This document shows, one piece after another, positions 28,856-33,554 of a stretch of DNA of 33,554 nt. Numbering within the stretch: the first letter of the stretch is position 1; each line of letters begins with the position of its first letter. A program made the translations under genes and the position numbers. Below the pieces are notes generated by a model that made no database searches, was not told the origin of the DNA, and worked only from the letters and a program-made list of their open reading frames with translations. This stretch comes from Larix sibirica (taxonomy: Eukaryota; Streptophyta; Pinopsida; Pinales; Pinaceae): contig NWUY0304429198.1 of NCBI GenBank assembly GCA_004151065.3, positions 1-33,554 on the forward strand. Direction: 5' to 3'.

Positions 28856-31640
28856 GTTATTAAACAATAAATCCTAATGACCTGGGGGGCACGTTGTCAT
28901 GATGCTCAACCGGTGCTAGTTCTTCATCCGGGGTCATGATGCGGTAGTAGCGGTAGTAGTTGCAAGCATAGCCATCGCCTAGAAAAGATAGGTTAAGCCA
29001 TATCCTGCTGTCCTTTAAACCCGAAAATAAGGTAAACGAAGACGAGCGACCCCCGACCAAAGAAGGGGGTGAGCGTAGTACTGAATCCCGGGCTCGGGCT
29101 TTACTTATTTACCATATTGAGTGCAAGTATATAACACAATAAGAGAAAACACTACTTGGTAAATCTATCACTAGGGATATAGTGTCCATAAGCAATATAA
29201 ATGAAAAGTAAGAGTCAGTACCGTGGCAGCTTTTATATGCTGACACCTGTAGCTCAGGAAAGGTAACAAAAGTAATACAGGAGTTCATATGTAGTGCTAT
29301 CGCCTTACCTGTAAAATAAAATGCCCTTACCTTATAGCGGGGTTTAATAGCCGTGAAAAGGGGAAAACCACTAACTTGGTTGATGAGTGCCTAATAGCAT
29401 CTGCTTATGATATAGTTTTAGAAATAAAAAGTCCAACTAAGAAGGGAGCCCAGTGGCCGAGACCGAAACAAACTGCCTTCCTACTTGCTATATATACTGC
29501 TTGCTATTATTGCTGCTTCACGCCCCGATTAGGAGCGAGCAACGGTAAAAGATAAGCAACGGGAACAGTGACAGAGTACTGAGGTACAAATAGAGAGCAC
29601 AGGCCAATGCTCAGTAATAATTATTTCACCCAGGTTGTTGAAGAGTTTTCATCATCCATATTGCTTTTATAAAAAGGTCAGAGTCAGGTAAGGTCTGCTA
29701 AAGGCAAGTAAATAAGTAAGGTTAGGGCAAGTAAGGAAGGACAGAAGCTTCGAACCAGATAAGTATAAGCCCCAGATCATAGAGACGTTGAATAATTTAT
29801 AGCGCTTGCCTATTATAGGGCGGGTGGGGTGATCGCCTTGTTTCGTTCGTCGGGTTGACAGATATAGCCTGATACAGTTAGTTGCTTCGCTCACGGTTAC
29901 TTATTTGATAGCACTATTTTTATTTTTATATTTCTTCGGTGCAAGAATAAATAAGCTAACCTCACGAGCTTGCTATATTTGCCCCTTATTATAGATTATC
30001 GCCCAACCTCGGGGCCCTAAACAAATAGAGGATGATAAAAGTTGTAATAGCCAGAGTGATACCTCGGAAAAGTGGGGAAATTCAGTAATAATAAGGTGGC
30101 CTGGTCAATAGACCTATTGAACCTTCCTTCCGACGAATAACTTTACTGCTTCTTTCACTTCCTTATTCCTTTACTGCTTTGCTCAACTAAGACGAGACCG
30201 CCCGAACTTGACATATGAACGCATGGAGACAACCCTACCTGGTCACCCTCACTGCGCACCTCGATTGTGTGTGTTATTATTATTGGAGCACCAATACCAC
30301 CACCCCACCTTCTGTTTAAGATGCGAAGGGACTTGGCTTCAGACACTTCATAAGGAGCTATAGAACAGAAATAAGCTGCTTAATTGCAAGTGTTGGAGAT
30401 ACTACTGACAAAGGAGCTCTCATACCTCACTTTTACCTTAATAACTTTAACAAATATGAAAAAGTAGATACTGGCTTTTACAAGTGAAAAGTTTATGGTG
30501 GTTACGTTAAATTATCCCCACACGCGAGATCAAGAGATGACGCCTTGAACGAGTGCAACACTACACCGAGTGGTGTGAGTTTTCACCCGTTCCAAGTGTA
30601 CTTGGTACCCCTAAGTTCATTCTGCCCGACCCACCTAAACTTACGATCCCCTTTACTCCTATCTCCAGTTCAAGTTTCGGATCCTAGTTAGTCAGCATAT
30701 TATGGGGTTAAACCCCTATCCTTCGTACCTCAGTCGAGTCCCTCTGGGTCCTCCCGGCCAAAACGATTCCTTCCTATACAAAGCAATTCCCCCCGAGAAG
30801 GCCCTAACCAGTCTCAGATTCATTACCTCCCCGATACTCCGCTGATGAATTGGTAGGTGCTACGTTGGCCCAGACCTGATCACTTGGGCCATGGCTTGCT
30901 GATCGCTAGGTGCTTCGCTCATATCATGCAGGATCACCAATCATCAAACAGTGACGAACCACGAGGGACGTTTAGTGACTCGTCTGACCTAATAAGTATG
31001 AGTTCCTAAAGTGCAAATGTAGAGTAAAACAAAAATGAGCGCAATAATTTGAAAGCTAAATTATAAGCTTCAGTACAGAATTGCACAGGCTTAAAATAGA
31101 ATAGCATTGGCGCACGGGCGTTCAATTACACTTGACGAAATAGTCGTCTTACTTGGAGTGGGGAATTATAAGGGCTTCCAATACAGCATCGTTTGACGGG
31201 CAAAAAACAACTTGCTTAAGACATGCGGGGGTAGCACTAGTTATCTCGGGTCGGGGAGACCGGCAGTTTCCAAATATTATTTATTCGTTTAGACAGCCAG
31301 CGTTAAAGAATATGCCCACTTGCCTTTTGTCTTAGTGCCTGCCTGTTCCCTACCACCTCTTCTAACCACCTGAGACCCTACCTTTGTTATTGAATGGATG
31401 GACCAATCACAGACGCCATCTGACAAGTCCACGTCATCCAGCAGGATGGCACTTTATGGTTTCAGAAAAAAAATCTCCATTACAGGCACTATTCTTTTAG
31501 TTACCAATACTTCCATTATGATGCTTTCAGTTATCAATCCTCTAATCACCAATCCCCATTCAGGCAGTATGCACCTGCCCACATAGAGCTATCACGTCTA
31601 CAACACACAGCGTAGATTAGATACGTGATCACAACAGAGC
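28856..31640. other. Intergenic stretch with one dispersed-repeat copy
   Basis: Frames of 60 to 75 codons (28860, 29667, 30155, 31153, 31398) show no recognisable motif. CTGTAGCTCAG at about 29250 looks like a tRNA D-arm but no cloverleaf follows. Repeat C has its second copy at 30724-30751. Confidence 0.5.
30724..30751 (+). repeat. Dispersed repeat C, second copy
   Basis: CGTACCTCAGTCGAGTCCCT followed by CTGGGTCC matches 10223-10250 with a few substitutions. Confidence 0.65.
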
Positions 31641-31669
31641 ATAGATTTATTTATTCGGTAACATAGCAC

Positions 31670-31990
31670 GATGCCTTGGCACTATATAGAGGTCTTGACA
31701 ACTATATAGAGTAAGCCTTGACAACAAGAGAGGCCTTGACCACACAATATAGGTATTGACACAATACACAATGAGGCTTGTTAGGGTGGTTCAGTATGAG
31801 GTTTACACCATGATTGAGGTACGATTAGGGACCTGTTGATTAAATACGTGTTCCGGATTAGGCATTTTTTGGTACAGATTTTTATTTGCTTACCGACGGA
31901 GCTTCCCAATCGAGGTTCCACAACCAACCAATAGGGCAGATTATGAGGTTCCACAACGAAAACGATATGGCACAATGAGGCCTAAACGGA
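31670..31990 (+). repeat. Degenerate tandem GAGGCCTTGACAACA region
   Basis: Units around CCTTGACAACTATATAGAG, GGCCTTGACCACACAATATAG and, later, GAGGTTCCACAAC (twice) and CACAATGAGGC (twice) repeat at irregular spacing. Confidence 0.6.
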
Positions 31991-32209
31991 CCTTAGTTAG
32001 TGAGTCATTCTCGAATCCGTCGACGTTATTCCGTAGTCAGGACGACGTGCCCAGTTAGCTTACACAATAGGAGCCTTATACAATTGCACAGAACTGAGTT
32101 TTATATATAATGATGGATACTTACAATCAAATTGATAATGCTAAAATAACCCCTCCCCGCCAAAAAAATATGTAGGTGAATAGCTGTTGTGATTTGCCTC
32201 CGGGTGGGT

Positions 32210-32370
32210 GTTGGTCTGCAGACCCGGTTGATCCATTGATCAGTCGATTGATCTTTCCCTTCCTTTCCTTCAATCTGTCGATCGACGGTGCCCGTTGATC
32301 GCGATCCTTCTGTTGATCGATCAATCTTTGCATGCATTCTCCTTTGGCCACCCTTTTCCGATATCGATCG
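32210..32370. repeat. GATC/CGAT-rich patch with 12-bp palindrome
   Basis: TTGATC- and CGATC-type words recur every few bases. TTGATCGATCAA at 32313-32324 is a perfect palindrome. Similar words recur near 33040-33080 and 33478-33492. The overlapping 78- and 74-codon minus-strand frames arise from this patch. Confidence 0.65.
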
Positions 32371-32546
32371 GTTGTGATTTGATGCCTTTATTTACGCGAA
32401 AACCGCTGCTGAGCCTAAAACCAGCTACGCTACACGCTTCATTTCAGTCCCAATAAACATCTATAAAGCGGGAACCCCTAGTACCCCGACTTACTGAGGG
32501 TGCCTGATGATTAACCTGCCTAATGAACACCGTGCTTACTATATAA

Positions 32547-32837
32547 TTGTGTGTCGTATTGACCCGGCCGACTGCTGCTTTTTTCCCGTACCCGGAAAGA
32601 AAGCCTGATCTATTAATTCTATATAAACAACCTCGGTTTGTCAAAAGAATCAGGCCTTATCTGAAGATAGTGGCGAAGTTGCTTGCAGTTCTATATGAGT
32701 CTTTTATTGGGTTACTTCGCGAGAATCTGGAACAGCTTGCTTCTAACCAATTCTTAGATTTGTGTGTTTTCCCCGCGAAACAGCATACTGGCCCCATAAA
32801 GCCATCAATGCACTCTCTATGTAGGGTTCGCTTTTAA
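32547..32837 (+). CDS. Hypothetical ORF, 96 codons, helical core
   Basis: The frame uses a non-ATG start. From about residue 16 the sequence is protein-like: a basic part (PERKPDLLILYKQPRFVKRI), then a long amphipathic helix-like part (KIVAKLLAVLYESFIGLLRE, NLEQLASNQFLDLC), then a short tail. It is not low-complexity and overlaps no repeat. A 66-codon minus-strand frame overlaps its first third. No family is recognised. It could be a fragment of a larger transferred gene, because no good start is visible. Confidence 0.35.
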   Translation: MCVVLTRPTAAFFPYPERKPDLLILYKQPRFVKRIRPYLKIVAKLLAVLYESFIGLLRENLEQLASNQFLDLCVFPAKQHTGPIKPSMHSLCRVRF

Positions 32838-33554
32838 GGGTTCATGTGGTGTATCCCGCTCCTTCCCCTCGCAATAAATACTCGGCCGGGGAGTTATCTA
32901 ACCTTACCAATGAGAACCTGGAGAAGGGGCGAGATGGAGGGCTAAAGGGAAAGGTCTAACCTGGCCGTCATCATGCGCTTTAATCCTATCTCGGGAGCAA
33001 CCAACAACTATCATACGAGCTGTGGTTCATTCATCTGACTCGATCGATATCTCGTTGGCCCTACGGATCGCACGATCGAACACGGAATGACGCTATACAA
33101 TAGCTCCTCAAGTTGCTTTTGTGTTTTGATTGGTCACGATCACATAGATCTCCCCTTCGGTGCCAGTCATCAATACACCTGACAACAGAGTATGGTCCCC
33201 ATAACACGGGATAATATTGCTTTTACCGTATGCATGCTGCTACGTACGCCGTGGCACGCACAAAAATGAATACTAGGAAGTTATACACAGGACAACATGC
33301 TACGAATGACCCCATACGGGGTGGACGCTTCGCGACCACGGAATACTGTTACAAAACTATTTCAAACTTTTATGCATTACTTATGATGAGGCACCTGTGT
33401 ATGAGGATCATGCGTCAGACACAGAGTGGCACACGCTAGGAAGTAAATGCCTGTCAGGTAAGTGTAACCCAATAGTGATTGATCGATTGATTGCCCACAT
33501 ATTTTAGGTGGGGTGGTCCATTTGATTTATTTTTATTGATAGCCAACATCTGTG
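32838..33554. other. Intergenic end of window
   Basis: A 69-codon frame (33230-33439) is not supported. No terminal overlap with the first bases of the window is visible, so circularity is not shown. Confidence 0.5.

Noticed and set aside
29243-29310. tRNA-like CTGTAGCTCAGG start
   Set aside because: No anticodon stem, T-arm (TTCGAAT-type) or matching acceptor follows.
1-33554. Circular molecule closing at the window ends
   Set aside because: No shared sequence between the first and last bases is visible, so closure cannot be claimed.

Overview
The window looks like land-plant mitochondrial DNA, and probably comes from a large, repeat-rich mitochondrial genome. Base composition is moderate and very patchy. 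CG dinucleotides are not depleted, which argues against methylated plant nuclear DNA. Almost no reading frame exceeds about 120 codons, which argues against bacterial, phage or plastid DNA. Short mosaic repeats, microsatellites and degenerate tandem repeats occur throughout. I found no rRNA, no complete tRNA, no recognisable nad/cox/atp/cob/ccm/ribosomal-protein exon and no convincing group II intron. The species cannot be told from this sequence. The assignment is an inference from composition and from what is missing, not from a marker gene.

Layout. 1-4800: intergenic-type DNA with small repeats and no supportable gene. 4805-6118: a long trinucleotide-periodic tract, open on both strands. 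6119-7577: AT-rich intergenic DNA. 7578-7952: a short ORF running into a Gly/Ala/Ser/Asn-rich tract. 8461-8700: a Tyr/Gly/Trp-rich open stretch on the minus strand. 8700-10700: small repeats. 10680-11460: a GC-richer block. 11715-12675: a broken, protein-like frame with several frameshifts. 14400-16040: repeat-family clusters. 16161-16723: another Ala/Gly/Pro/Tyr-rich broken frame. 17270-18300: an ORF and two strong hairpins. 20124-20357 and 22422-22941: two protein-like ORFs, the second followed by an Ala/Gly/Tyr tract. 24258-24750: two minus-strand ORFs with an internal repeat. 26048-26830: a Pro-rich ORF and a Gly/Tyr-rich broken frame. 27384-28436: a second long periodic tract, on the minus strand. 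28771-28855 and 31670-31990: tandem repeats. 32547-32837: a helical-looking hypothetical ORF.

The most unusual feature is a recurring sequence class seen at seven places. These are stretches in which one frame reads a low-complexity polypeptide rich in Gly, Ala, Ser, Thr, Asn, Asp, Pro and Tyr (codons such as GCT, GGT, GAT, AAT, ACT, TCT), broken only by scattered stops and single-base frame changes. At two places (7578 and 22422) the tract directly follows a basic, non-repetitive open frame with a small shared motif (I-x-x-x-P-x-CFIE-like). This could be a decayed gene family, a spreading minisatellite that happens to be codon-periodic, or both. Nothing here shows expression, and no function is claimed.
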